A stretch of DNA of 58,247 bases from Bacilli bacterium (lineage in GTDB: Bacteria > Bacillota_I > Bacilli_A > RFN20 > CAG-826), in assembly GCA_024680795.1 (NCBI GenBank), contig JAILBR010000069.1:1-58247 (forward strand), written 5' to 3'. Each line of letters begins with the position of its first letter. Position 1 is the stretch's first letter. Under the pieces are notes generated by a model. It saw nothing but the letters and a program-made list of their open reading frames with translations. It had not been told where the DNA came from and ran no database searches. Positions 39,565 through 48,845 of the stretch are shown one piece after another. The position numbers and the translations under genes are program-made.

Positions 39565-40398
39565 TTATTTTCTCGCCAAGGCTTTCTCTTGTTCTTCAAG
39601 AGTGGTGCGGCTGGAAACACTATCAATAATTAGTTTTAAGACCTTTTCCATGTCGCTTCCTTCGGAGTAGTCTGCTTTGCAGACAAATCGACATCTCTTA
39701 TCTTCTTTAATCTGTTTAACGCTCTCTTTATTAGAGTCTGTATAAACACCGATGGAATACCCTCTATTTTTATTGACCAATGTCATACAAGCAACATCTG
39801 TCATTCCATCACCGAGATAAACAATGTTAGTGTAAGGAATTCTTAATCCGCCTTCTTGAATTTTGGAGTTAACGGAATCATCATCCTTAATGTTTGTTGC
39901 TCCTTTAGCGATTCTAAAGAAGAACTGTGTTTTTTGTGTATAGTTGATAGCGAGTTTTGGCCAAACAGGAACGCCATTTTCATAATAGAATTCACATCCA
40001 TAAACTTTGGTGAATTTATCATAAACAGAACAGCCTTCTAGGATTTCTTTTGTTCCACTTGAGACGAGGTAATGTTCAACTTTGACACCTTTCGAGGCAC
40101 CATATTCATTAATTCTTTCAAACCAACTTTCAACTCCTGGATGATATTGAATTGCTTTTCCACATTCTCTTAAGAATGAACGTGTTAATTTAATTCCTTT
40201 TTCATTAGCCATTTTTATCATCATGTACATATAAGAAAGGATTCTTTCACAGCCCGTTTTACTTGAGAATTCTCCAGTTGCACCCCAGAAATCGTTTGGT
40301 GTCATTCCAAGGGCGGGAATAAACGAATAATTTTGCATATCGGTTGTCGAAAGAGTTTTATCAAAATCGTACATGATAGCCACAATTGGTTTTGCCAT
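39565..40398 (-). CDS. HAD-superfamily hydrolase (phosphoserine phosphatase-like)
   Basis: IMYDFDKTLSTTDMQ, LVSSGTKEILEG, IVYLGDGMTDVACM. Confidence 0.85.
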   Translation of the reverse strand: MAKPIVAIMYDFDKTLSTTDMQNYSFIPALGMTPNDFWGATGEFSSKTGCERILSYMYMMIKMANEKGIKLTRSFLRECGKAIQYHPGVESWFERINEYGASKGVKVEHYLVSSGTKEILEGCSVYDKFTKVYGCEFYYENGVPVWPKLAINYTQKTQFFFRIAKGATNIKDDDSVNSKIQEGGLRIPYTNIVYLGDGMTDVACMTLVNKNRGYSIGVYTDSNKESVKQIKEDKRCRFVCKADYSEGSDMEKVLKLIIDSVSSRTTLEEQEKALARK

Positions 40399-40577
40399 AA
40401 TTTTACCTCTCGAAATATTATCTCATAAACGATAATATTAGTCAATAAAATCACTTTTATGTTAAATGGGACAATTCCCAAATAGCAAAACAACCAACAA
40501 TCTTTGAGAGCATATCACTTGTAAGAAAATATATTTTCTTCTACAATTAATATTGTCATTTAAGGAGTTTAAATACT

Positions 40578-42182
40578 ATGGAAAAGAAAAAACCAGTTAT
40601 CTTATGTATCATGGATGGTTTCGGTATTAGACATGATCCTCACGGAAACGCAGTTTATGATGCCAAAAAGCCACACCTAGATGCTTATTTCAAGAATTAT
40701 TCTTATACAGAGATCAATGCTTCTGGAGAATATGTCGGCTTACCAGATGGACAAATGGGTAACTCTGAAGTTGGCCATATGAACATGGGCGCAGGCAGAA
40801 TTGTTTATCAATCATTAACCTTAATTAATAAGGCAATTAAAGATGGAGATTTCTTTAAAAATCCAGTTTATCTCGAAGCTATTGAATACGCTAAAAAGAA
40901 TCATTCCAAATTGCATATTTTTGGGTTAGTAAGTGATGGTGGTGTCCACTCTCACTTAAATCACATCCTTGCCATGATTGAAATGGCTGCTAAGAGCGGA
41001 TTGGATGATGTCTATATGCACTGCTTTATGGATGGAAGAGATGTTGATCCTCAAGCTGGCGCTAGTTACATCGATGCTATTCAAGCAAAAATGGACGAAT
41101 TACACTTTGGCCACATCGCTGATATCGGTGGTAGATATTGGGGTATGGATAGAGACAAGAACATGGACCGTGTTGATGTTGCTTATCGCTGCATGGTCGA
41201 TCACGATGGCCCAAGCTTTACCGACTACCACGATTTCTTCAAATCACAATACCAAGAATTACCAAAAATGGGTAAAGATCCAAGTGACGAATTCTTAATT
41301 CCACACTTTAACGCAAATGTCGATGGAAGAATCCAAGATAATGATGTAATTATCTTCATGAATTACCGTCCAGATAGAGCAATTCAAATTTCTACATTAT
41401 TCACAAATCCAATGTTCTATCAAAACCCACCTCTAAAGGCTGATGGTACACCTGCATTTAAAGCATATGCACCTGCTCATCCTTTAAAGAATATCTTCTA
41501 TGTTTGTACAATGAAATACGCTGACAGCGTTAAAGGAAAGATTGCATTTGAACTTCCAAAATTAACCAATATTTTAGGCGTTTTCCTTGCAGATCACGGC
41601 TATTCTCAACTTAGAATTGCTGAAACGGAGAAGTACGCTCATGTCACATTCTTCTTTGATGGCACTATGAATTTTGATGGTGTCGAAAGACCAGAATTAA
41701 AGAATTGTAGAAGAGTTCTTATCAACTCACCAAAAGTTGCAACATACGATATGCAACCAGAAATGAGCGCCTATCTCGTGCTTGATGCATTAATGAAAGA
41801 GCTCAATAAGTTTGACCTCGATGTTGTTATCTTGAACTTTGCTAACTGTGATATGGTTGGCCATACTGCAGTTCATGATGCATGTGTTAAAGCGGTGGAA
41901 ACTGTTGATGAATGCGTTGGCAAGATTGTTGATTGGTGTGAAGAAAACGGCGCTACTTTATTAGTTACTGCAGACCATGGTAACGCTGAAGAAATTTTAG
42001 ATGCAAATGATAAACCAATGACTGCACATACTACAAACTTAGTTCCATTCTGTATTAATAGAAAAGGATTAAAACTAAGAAAAGAAGGTGGCAAGCTCGC
42101 TGATATCGCTCCAACTATGTTGGAATTATTAGGAGCCGAAAAACCAGCAGAAATGACTGGCGAATCACTCATTGAAAAATAA
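40578..42182 (+). CDS. gpmI: 2,3-bisphosphoglycerate-independent phosphoglycerate mutase
   Basis: MDGFGIRHDPHGNAV, GQMGNSEVGHMNMGAGRIVYQ, LLVTADHGNAEEI. Confidence 0.97.
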   Translation: MEKKKPVILCIMDGFGIRHDPHGNAVYDAKKPHLDAYFKNYSYTEINASGEYVGLPDGQMGNSEVGHMNMGAGRIVYQSLTLINKAIKDGDFFKNPVYLEAIEYAKKNHSKLHIFGLVSDGGVHSHLNHILAMIEMAAKSGLDDVYMHCFMDGRDVDPQAGASYIDAIQAKMDELHFGHIADIGGRYWGMDRDKNMDRVDVAYRCMVDHDGPSFTDYHDFFKSQYQELPKMGKDPSDEFLIPHFNANVDGRIQDNDVIIFMNYRPDRAIQISTLFTNPMFYQNPPLKADGTPAFKAYAPAHPLKNIFYVCTMKYADSVKGKIAFELPKLTNILGVFLADHGYSQLRIAETEKYAHVTFFFDGTMNFDGVERPELKNCRRVLINSPKVATYDMQPEMSAYLVLDALMKELNKFDLDVVILNFANCDMVGHTAVHDACVKAVETVDECVGKIVDWCEENGATLLVTADHGNAEEILDANDKPMTAHTTNLVPFCINRKGLKLRKEGGKLADIAPTMLELLGAEKPAEMTGESLIEK

Positions 42183-42193
42183 GGAAATAAATA

Positions 42194-43903
42194 ATGAAAG
42201 AATTAAAGTTAACATTTGAAGAATTTCCATTAAATGTTCCAAGCGAAAAAAGAATAGTTAATAAATTAGAATCTTTAGTTAATGAACTAGAAGAATGCGG
42301 AAGTTTCTTAACCGCAAAACCAGTCATTAAAAAGTGGAACAAATATATGGAAGATTTATCTACTGATATCTCAGTCATATATGTGAGATATTCTTTAGAT
42401 ACAAAAAATCCAGTTTATAAAAAAGCACAAGACAAAGTGGATGAAATCATGCCACTTATCTCAAACTACTCCACTAAATTTGAAAAGATTTTGCTTAAAG
42501 CAAAGTATCGTAAACAACTAGAAGAAGCATTTGGTAAATATCTTTTCAAAATGTATGAAGCCCACCAAAAAATTTTCGATGAAAAGATCATCCCAGAACT
42601 CATTGAAGAAAATAAGTTATCGAGCAAATACGATGAAATCATGGGTGGTGCTCAAATCGAATTTAGAGGCGAAGTATATAACACCTCTCAATTAGGCAAG
42701 TTCCTTTGCGATAGTGATCGCGCAACTAGAAAAGAAGCTGCACAAGCATTCGACAAATGGCTTGGCGAACACGAAAAAGAAATTGGCGATATTTATGGTC
42801 AACTTGTCACCATTAGAAACACAATCGCAAAGAAATTAGGATTCAAAAACTTTACAGATCTCGGTTATCTTAGACTTGGAAGAACTGATTACGCTGCTAA
42901 AGAAGTCAAAGGATATCGTGAACAAATTAAAGCAGAAGTGGTACCTATTTGCCAAAAATTATACAAGACTCAAATGAAAAATCTTGGCATCAAGAATCCA
43001 CAATATTTTGATTACAATTTAAAATTCAAGAGTGGAAATCCAACTCCAAAAGGCGGAACTCAAGATTTGGTTAATGCCGCTAAAGACATGTATGAAGATA
43101 TGTCTAAGGAAAGTGGAGAATTCATTAACTTCATGATTGACCATCATCTGATGGATCTTGAAGCAAGACCAGGAAAGGCACCGGGTGGATATTGCACATC
43201 CTTTCCAAGATATAAGGCTCCATTCATCTTCTCAAACTTTAATGGAACTGATGGAGATGTCAATGTTTTAACTCATGAAGGCGGACATGCTTTCCAAGCA
43301 TACTTAAGCGCCGATATTAAAATCCCAGAATATCAAAGCCCAACTCTTGAGAGTTGCGAAATTCACTCTATGAGTATGGAATTCTTTGCTTGGCCATATA
43401 TGAAAGCCTTCTTTGGTGAAGATGAAGAGAAATATAGATATGTCCATCTTGCTGATGCAATTGAATTCTTGCCATACGGAATTACTATTGATGAATTCCA
43501 ACACTGGGTATATGAACATCCAGAAGCAACTCATGAAGAGAGATGTGCAAAATATTTAGAAATCGAAAAAGCTAACCTTCCTCATAAGAAATATGATGAT
43601 TGCCCAACATTGGCGAAAGGAACATGGTGGCTAAGACAAGGACACGTCTTCGGATCCCCATTCTACTATATTGATTACACCCTAGCACAAGTTGTGGCGT
43701 TCCAATTCTTAGCGGAAGATTTAAAAAATCACGATAAGGCTTGGAAAAAATATGTCAAGCTTTGTAAGATGGGTGGCAAATTACCATTCACCGGACTATT
43801 AGAAAAGGCACATTTAAGAAATCCATTTGAAGATGGAAATGTAAAAAAGAACATTAAACCTCTACTAAAAGTTCTCAAGGAATTTGATACTTCAAAATTC
43901 TAG
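42194..43903 (+). CDS. M3 family oligoendopeptidase
   Basis: DVNVLTHEGGHAFQAYLS zinc motif (HExxH variant HEGGH), ESCEIHSMSMEFF. Confidence 0.93.
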   Translation: MKELKLTFEEFPLNVPSEKRIVNKLESLVNELEECGSFLTAKPVIKKWNKYMEDLSTDISVIYVRYSLDTKNPVYKKAQDKVDEIMPLISNYSTKFEKILLKAKYRKQLEEAFGKYLFKMYEAHQKIFDEKIIPELIEENKLSSKYDEIMGGAQIEFRGEVYNTSQLGKFLCDSDRATRKEAAQAFDKWLGEHEKEIGDIYGQLVTIRNTIAKKLGFKNFTDLGYLRLGRTDYAAKEVKGYREQIKAEVVPICQKLYKTQMKNLGIKNPQYFDYNLKFKSGNPTPKGGTQDLVNAAKDMYEDMSKESGEFINFMIDHHLMDLEARPGKAPGGYCTSFPRYKAPFIFSNFNGTDGDVNVLTHEGGHAFQAYLSADIKIPEYQSPTLESCEIHSMSMEFFAWPYMKAFFGEDEEKYRYVHLADAIEFLPYGITIDEFQHWVYEHPEATHEERCAKYLEIEKANLPHKKYDDCPTLAKGTWWLRQGHVFGSPFYYIDYTLAQVVAFQFLAEDLKNHDKAWKKYVKLCKMGGKLPFTGLLEKAHLRNPFEDGNVKKNIKPLLKVLKEFDTSKF

Positions 43904-43917
43904 TTTATATCCAAAAT

Positions 43918-43950
43918 AGCGCGAGTATGTTTGATATTCGCGCTTTATTT
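43918..43950 (+). terminator. intrinsic terminator after the M3 peptidase
   Basis: AGCGCGA-loop-TCGCGCTTTATTTT. Confidence 0.75.
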
Positions 43951-44079
43951 TGCTTTTAAGACATATAACAGTTCATTTCAAATTTACATAATTGTCCCAT
44001 TTGCATAATTAAAAATACTTTTTTATCGTTTGATTTTTCAAAAAATATAACTATATTTATATAGAAAGGAGAATACGAA

Positions 44080-44622
44080 ATGAAAAAGTTCTTACAATTG
44101 TCCGGTCTCATTTCACTTGCTGCAGCAGCAGTTGCTTTCATTTTAGTTTTAATTACACATGGTGTTGTTAAAGTTGGTTCTGAAGCTGGCAACTGGTATG
44201 GCACACCTGCTGTTTTATTTGGCAATGGTAATGCTCATGCAGAAGGCAGCGTTCCAATCCTTGGAACATTGACCGGATATTACTCATTTAATGGACAAGG
44301 TTCATCATCTGCTCTTGCTTCTTGGATCTTCTCTTTAATTGCTATTCTTGGTTTATTAGCTGGTGCTATTTTACCATTCTTAAAGGTTAAAGGATTTGAC
44401 AAGTTTGCTGGTTTGGTTAACTTATGTTCCGTTGTTTTATTGTTAACAGCTGGTATTTTGCTTTTCTTCACTGTTACCAATTTCTTCAACGTCAACGGTT
44501 CAACTGATACAGATGGTTGGGCATTAGGTGGCGGCTGGGTTATCGCTGCAATTCTTTATATCGCAGCTGGTGCTATCGCAATTTGTCCTGCAGTCGCTGA
44601 TTTTGTTAGCAAAAAGAAATAA
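44080..44622 (+). CDS. tetraspan membrane protein of unknown function
   Basis: Four predicted TM segments; strong SD AAAGGAG; no recognised motif. Confidence 0.65.
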   Translation: MKKFLQLSGLISLAAAAVAFILVLITHGVVKVGSEAGNWYGTPAVLFGNGNAHAEGSVPILGTLTGYYSFNGQGSSSALASWIFSLIAILGLLAGAILPFLKVKGFDKFAGLVNLCSVVLLLTAGILLFFTVTNFFNVNGSTDTDGWALGGGWVIAAILYIAAGAIAICPAVADFVSKKK

Positions 44623-44652
44623 TCAATAACTTTACAAGTTAGATTGAAATTA

Positions 44653-44678
44653 GGCGTTACTTATGTAGCGTCTTTTTT
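44653..44678 (+). terminator. intrinsic terminator
   Basis: GCGTTAC-ttat-GTAGCGTCTTTTTT. Confidence 0.75.
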
Positions 44679-44743
44679 CTTCGAAAAATACTAAATAATT
44701 AATTGGATATTAATGATATAATATATTCTAAGAGGAAAATCAT

Positions 44744-45445
44744 ATGCTAGTTTGTATAATTTTGATTTCTTTAGGCGCACTTGCTTTAGTTTTTTATTTA
44801 CTTGAGAAATGCAAAAACTATTCTCTTAAAGGAGTACTACTTAAAACAGTTGTATCTCTATTATTCATTGCAACTGCGATTGCGGCAGCATATCAAAACC
44901 TAGGCCATCCTCTTCATTATTTTGTCATTGCTGGATTAATTCTAGGATTACTTGGCGATATATGGCTCGATTTGAAATATGTCTATCCAAAAGATGATAA
45001 GTTGTATACTTATGCCGGATTTACTGTGTTCGCTATCGGACATATCTTATACATTATTGGAATGATGATAGAGTTCTTTGATCAAGGAAACTGGGTTTAT
45101 TTCCTTATCCCTGTTGCGGTAGCAATAGTTTTCTCTGTCGCTAATCTACTCTTATCAAAACCAATGAAGCTTGATTTCAAAGATATGAAATGGATAGTTT
45201 TCGCTTATGCATTCTTACTCGCTTTAAATCCAGCAACTTCATTGATACTCTGTATAAATACAGGTTGGAGTCATAATACTTTAATTATGCTATTTGTTGG
45301 TGGAGTGCTATTTGCAATCTCTGATTTAGTTTTAAGCAATACATATTTTGGTGAGAACCACGAAAAACCAATTGATTTTATTCTTAATTACATAACATAT
45401 TATGGAGCGCAATTTATAATTGCATTCTCATTAATGTTTTTATAA
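44744..45445 (+). CDS. YhhN family (lysoplasmalogenase-like) membrane protein
   Basis: GLILGLLGDIWLDLK, FAIGHILYI, LFAISDLVLS. Confidence 0.8.
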   Translation: MLVCIILISLGALALVFYLLEKCKNYSLKGVLLKTVVSLLFIATAIAAAYQNLGHPLHYFVIAGLILGLLGDIWLDLKYVYPKDDKLYTYAGFTVFAIGHILYIIGMMIEFFDQGNWVYFLIPVAVAIVFSVANLLLSKPMKLDFKDMKWIVFAYAFLLALNPATSLILCINTGWSHNTLIMLFVGGVLFAISDLVLSNTYFGENHEKPIDFILNYITYYGAQFIIAFSLMFL

Positions 45446-45448
45446 AAA

Positions 45449-45486
45449 ACTCCCATCTCATCATAACGATTTGGGAGTAATTTTCT
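45449..45486 (+). terminator. intrinsic terminator after YhhN-family gene
   Basis: ACTCCCA-loop-TGGGAGTAATTTT. Confidence 0.65.
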
Positions 45487-45489
45487 ATT

Positions 45490-45573
45490 TGGTGCGCGGG
45501 ATGAGAATCGAACTCACACGGGAATCCCATACGCCCCTCAAACGTACGCGTCTACCAGTTCCGCCACCTGCGC
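45490..45573 (-). tRNA. tRNA-Leu (anticodon GAG)
   Basis: GCGCAGG/CCCGCGC acceptor with one A-C mismatch, loop TTGAGGG, long variable arm, ACCA. Confidence 0.92.
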
Positions 45574-45685
45574 ATTACCAAGTTGCTCGAATATTATAAG
45601 ATAAAGAAATTATAAAAAACAAGACTATAATGATTTTTTCAATGATATTTGATAAAATATCTTTTGTTAAAAGAAGGTATACAAA

Positions 45686-46258
45686 ATGAAAGAAATTTTA
45701 GTTGAAACCAGTGCAAGACATATTCATGTCACTGAAGAACAATTCAAAACATTATTTGGTGCTGATGCAAAATTAGAAGTTAGAGCACCATTATCACAAC
45801 CAGGTCAATTCGTTTCTTTTTCAAGACTCGATATCGTTGGACCTAAAAAGACAATTCCAAATGTTTCCATTCTTGGGCCTTTTAGAAAAGCAGGCCAAGT
45901 TGAAGTTTCTGCTACTGATGCAAGAACACTAGGCGTTCCAGCAGTTGTTAGAGAATCAGGCGATTTAGCAGGTTCCCCAGCAATTAAACTTGTTGGCCCA
46001 GCTGGCGAAGTTGAGTTAGCAGAAGGATGCATCGTCGCAAAGAGACATATCCATATGACTCCTGCTGATGCAGAAGAATTTGGTGTCAAGAATGGTGAAA
46101 TCGTTAAAGTAGAAGTTGATAATCCAGGAAGAAGCTTAATCTTTGGTGATGTCGTTGTTAGAGTTAGAGATGACTTTGCTCTAGCAATGCACATTGATAC
46201 AGACGAAAGTAACGCAGCTGGATGTGCTGGTACTGTCTACGGAAAGATTGTTAAGTAA
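45686..46258 (+). CDS. pduL: PduL-type phosphate acyltransferase
   Basis: VETSARHIHVTEEQFKTLFG, IVAKRHIHMTPADAEEFGVKNGE, AMHIDTDESNAAG. Confidence 0.92.
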   Translation: MKEILVETSARHIHVTEEQFKTLFGADAKLEVRAPLSQPGQFVSFSRLDIVGPKKTIPNVSILGPFRKAGQVEVSATDARTLGVPAVVRESGDLAGSPAIKLVGPAGEVELAEGCIVAKRHIHMTPADAEEFGVKNGEIVKVEVDNPGRSLIFGDVVVRVRDDFALAMHIDTDESNAAGCAGTVYGKIVK

Positions 46259-46509
46259 TGGAAGAAACAATTCATATTGTTCCTAGAAATGTTTGCTCTG
46301 TCGACATGTATGTCACTCACGAAGATGGCATTATTAAAAATGTTAAAATCGTGCGCGGATGTCCAGGCAACACTCAAGGCGTAGCTGCTTTATTAGTGGG
46401 CATGCCATTAGAAGAAGCGGTGCGTAGACTTGATGGCATTCAATGTAGAAATGGCACCTCTTGTCCTGATCAATTAGCAAAAGGTTTAAAAGAATACTTG
46501 AATAAATAA
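46258..46509 (+). CDS. TSCPD domain protein (TIGR03905-like)
   Basis: VRGCPGNTQGVAALLVGMPLEEAVRRLDGIQCRNGTSCPDQLAKGL. Confidence 0.9.
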   Translation: MEETIHIVPRNVCSVDMYVTHEDGIIKNVKIVRGCPGNTQGVAALLVGMPLEEAVRRLDGIQCRNGTSCPDQLAKGLKEYLNK

Positions 46510-46532
46510 ATTTATTAATTTATAGTATATAG

Positions 46533-46678
46533 ACTTATCAAGAATCGTGTAGTAGGGATGAAAGAACACGATAGCAACTCTCGAAAGAGTAAGTGCTCTC
46601 CTAAGCAAGGACCCAGAACCTTGAACGATAAGTATGAGAAGATTTTAAGAACTTCTCCCGTTCTGGGAGGAGTTTTTT
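46533..46678 (+). promoter_or_regulatory. SAM-I-clan riboswitch (reduced P2) with intrinsic terminator, upstream of metK
   Basis: P1 ACTTATC/GATAAGT, GCAAC core, AAGTGCT, P3 ACTCT-CGAA-AGAGT, P4 CAAGG/CCTTG, terminator ACTTCTCCC-gttct-GGGAGGAGTTTTTT, antiterminator GAGAAG/CTTCTC. Confidence 0.88.
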
Positions 46679-46697
46679 ATAAAAGGAAAGTATCAAA

Positions 46698-47858
46698 ATG
46701 TTAGAGAAGAAATTATTTACATCAGAATCAGTTAGTGAAGGACATCCAGACAAAGTTTGCGATCAAATTAGTGATGCAGTTTTAGATGCGTGTTTGGCTG
46801 TTGACCCAGATAGTCACGTTGCGTGTGAAGTGTTTGCAACTGGAAACTATGTTTTGGTTGGCGGAGAAATTACATGTAAAGGTAGCATTGATGTAACCCA
46901 CATTGTCAAAAGTGTTTTAAAGAAAATTGGTTATGATAGACCAGAATTAGGCTGTGACTATCATACAGTTCAAGTGGACAATAGAATTCAACTTCAATCC
47001 CCAGACATTAACCAAGGTGTTGATCGCGGAAATCCTGAAGAACAAGGCGCTGGTGACCAGGGAATTATGTTCGGTTATGCAACCAATGAAACTGAAGGTT
47101 TGATGCCTTTAGCGATTTCCATTGCTCATAAATTAGTTAGAGAAGCAACTGACCAAAGACACAAAGGATTATTTAAGGGTGCACGTCCTGATATGAAGTC
47201 ACAAGTCACTATCGATTATACTGATAAAGCAAATCCAAGAATTGATACAATCCTAATGTCTGTTCAACATGATGAAGATATAAATGAAGATGAATTTAGA
47301 GCGTATATTCACCAAAATATCATGCAAAAAGTTGCTAAAAGTTTTGGTTTTAACGTTGATTTCAAATATTTAATCAACCCAACTGGACGTTTTGTTATTG
47401 GCGGTCCAGCTGGTGATACTGGCTTAACTGGCAGAAAGATTATTGTCGATACTTATGGCGGATCTGCTCATCATGGCGGTGGCGCTTTCTCTGGCAAAGA
47501 CCCTTCTAAAGTTGACCGCTCGGGTGCCTATATGGCTAGATATATAGCTAAAAACTTAGTGGCTGCTGGTGTGGCTGATCGATTAGAAGTGCAACTCAGT
47601 TATGCGATTGGTGTGGCCGAACCTATTTCCGTCAGTGTTGAAACTTTTAGAACCGGAAAAATATCCGATTTAGAGATTGTTCATATTATTAAAGAAGTGT
47701 TTGATTGTAGACCAGGAATGATTATTCAGCATTTCTCTTTAAAACAACCTACATTTAAATATCAAGATATAGTAAACTATGGTCATTTAGGAAGACCAGA
47801 TGTTGCCTTGCCTTGGGAAAAACTAGATAAAGTAGACGAAATAAAGAAGTATTTATAA
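46698..47858 (+). CDS. metK: S-adenosylmethionine synthetase
   Basis: FTSESVSEGHPDKVCDQISDAVLDA, GAGDQGIMFGYA, GGGAFSGKDPSKVDRS. Confidence 0.98.
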   Translation: MLEKKLFTSESVSEGHPDKVCDQISDAVLDACLAVDPDSHVACEVFATGNYVLVGGEITCKGSIDVTHIVKSVLKKIGYDRPELGCDYHTVQVDNRIQLQSPDINQGVDRGNPEEQGAGDQGIMFGYATNETEGLMPLAISIAHKLVREATDQRHKGLFKGARPDMKSQVTIDYTDKANPRIDTILMSVQHDEDINEDEFRAYIHQNIMQKVAKSFGFNVDFKYLINPTGRFVIGGPAGDTGLTGRKIIVDTYGGSAHHGGGAFSGKDPSKVDRSGAYMARYIAKNLVAAGVADRLEVQLSYAIGVAEPISVSVETFRTGKISDLEIVHIIKEVFDCRPGMIIQHFSLKQPTFKYQDIVNYGHLGRPDVALPWEKLDKVDEIKKYL

Positions 47859-48757
47859 TGAAAGACGAAGTATTAATCTCTGTACTTATCCCTGTTTATA
47901 ATCAGGAAAAATATATTGCTAAGTGTTTGGATTCATTGATTGACCAAACATTTACTTTCAAGTATCAGATTTTAGTACTTGATGATGGTTCGACCGATAG
48001 AACTCCAAAGATTTTAAAGAAATATTCTCGCTATGGATCTTTTATTAAGATTTTCCATAAAGAAAATGAAAAGTCTATCGCAAAGGCGCGTAATTATTTA
48101 TTAGACAAAGTTGATACTAAATATTTTATATTTGTTGATAGCGATGATATTGTCTCGCCATTATATTTGGAGTGTTTATACGCAGCCATTAGAAAAGATA
48201 ATTCCGATATCTCTTGTTGCGGATATGTGATGATTAAACAGTTTTCCAATAATCCTAATCTAAGAAGATATTTACAGCTCAATCGTAAAGACGCTCTTCA
48301 TGAAATGATTTTAGGAACTCGTGGGCAGTATATTCTTTGGAATAAACTTATCAAAACTAATCTCATTAAAAATATAAGATTTTATGATCTCAGTTATGGC
48401 GAAGATTTTTGTTTTGTGTTTGATGTGATGCAAAATAATGTCAAAGTATCATTTATTCAAAATAGATTATATTTCTACCGTTTCTTCGTTAATAGAATAC
48501 AAAAAGAGAAAGTTGATGATAAAAAGAAAAACTATCTTAACAAGATGATTGAGATGGAAAAAGATAAGAAGTATTCAAAAGATAAAGATTTATTATCTAG
48601 CTGGATATATGTTACTGCTAGCTATTACTGGCTTATTTCTGGCACTGAACCCAGCTATCGTAAATTCTTATTAGACGCAATGAGAAAAAGAAGAACCATC
48701 TATTATTCACAAAGTCCTGATATCCCTAAAAAATTCCTAAAAATGATTTTCGGATAA
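47858..48757 (+). CDS. family 2 glycosyltransferase
   Basis: ISVLIPVYNQEKYIAKCLDSLIDQTF...LDDGSTDRTPKI, FVDSDD. Confidence 0.93.
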   Translation: MKDEVLISVLIPVYNQEKYIAKCLDSLIDQTFTFKYQILVLDDGSTDRTPKILKKYSRYGSFIKIFHKENEKSIAKARNYLLDKVDTKYFIFVDSDDIVSPLYLECLYAAIRKDNSDISCCGYVMIKQFSNNPNLRRYLQLNRKDALHEMILGTRGQYILWNKLIKTNLIKNIRFYDLSYGEDFCFVFDVMQNNVKVSFIQNRLYFYRFFVNRIQKEKVDDKKKNYLNKMIEMEKDKKYSKDKDLLSSWIYVTASYYWLISGTEPSYRKFLLDAMRKRRTIYYSQSPDIPKKFLKMIFG

Positions 48758-48845
48758 GAAAAAACCACTAATTATTTATTTATAAATATAATGTGGTCTA
48801 TAATTAAAGTGTGATCCAAATCAAATTTGGAAAGGAGATATTAAC

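Noticed and set aside
40978-41298. 106-aa plus-strand ORF within gpmI in another frame
   Set aside because: Overlaps a full-length conserved enzyme; no independent signals.
48765-48798. Inverted repeat ACCAC...GTGGT after the glycosyltransferase gene
   Set aside because: AT-rich arms, no U-tract on the + strand, and overlaps the likely hpf promoter; too weak to call a terminator or operator.
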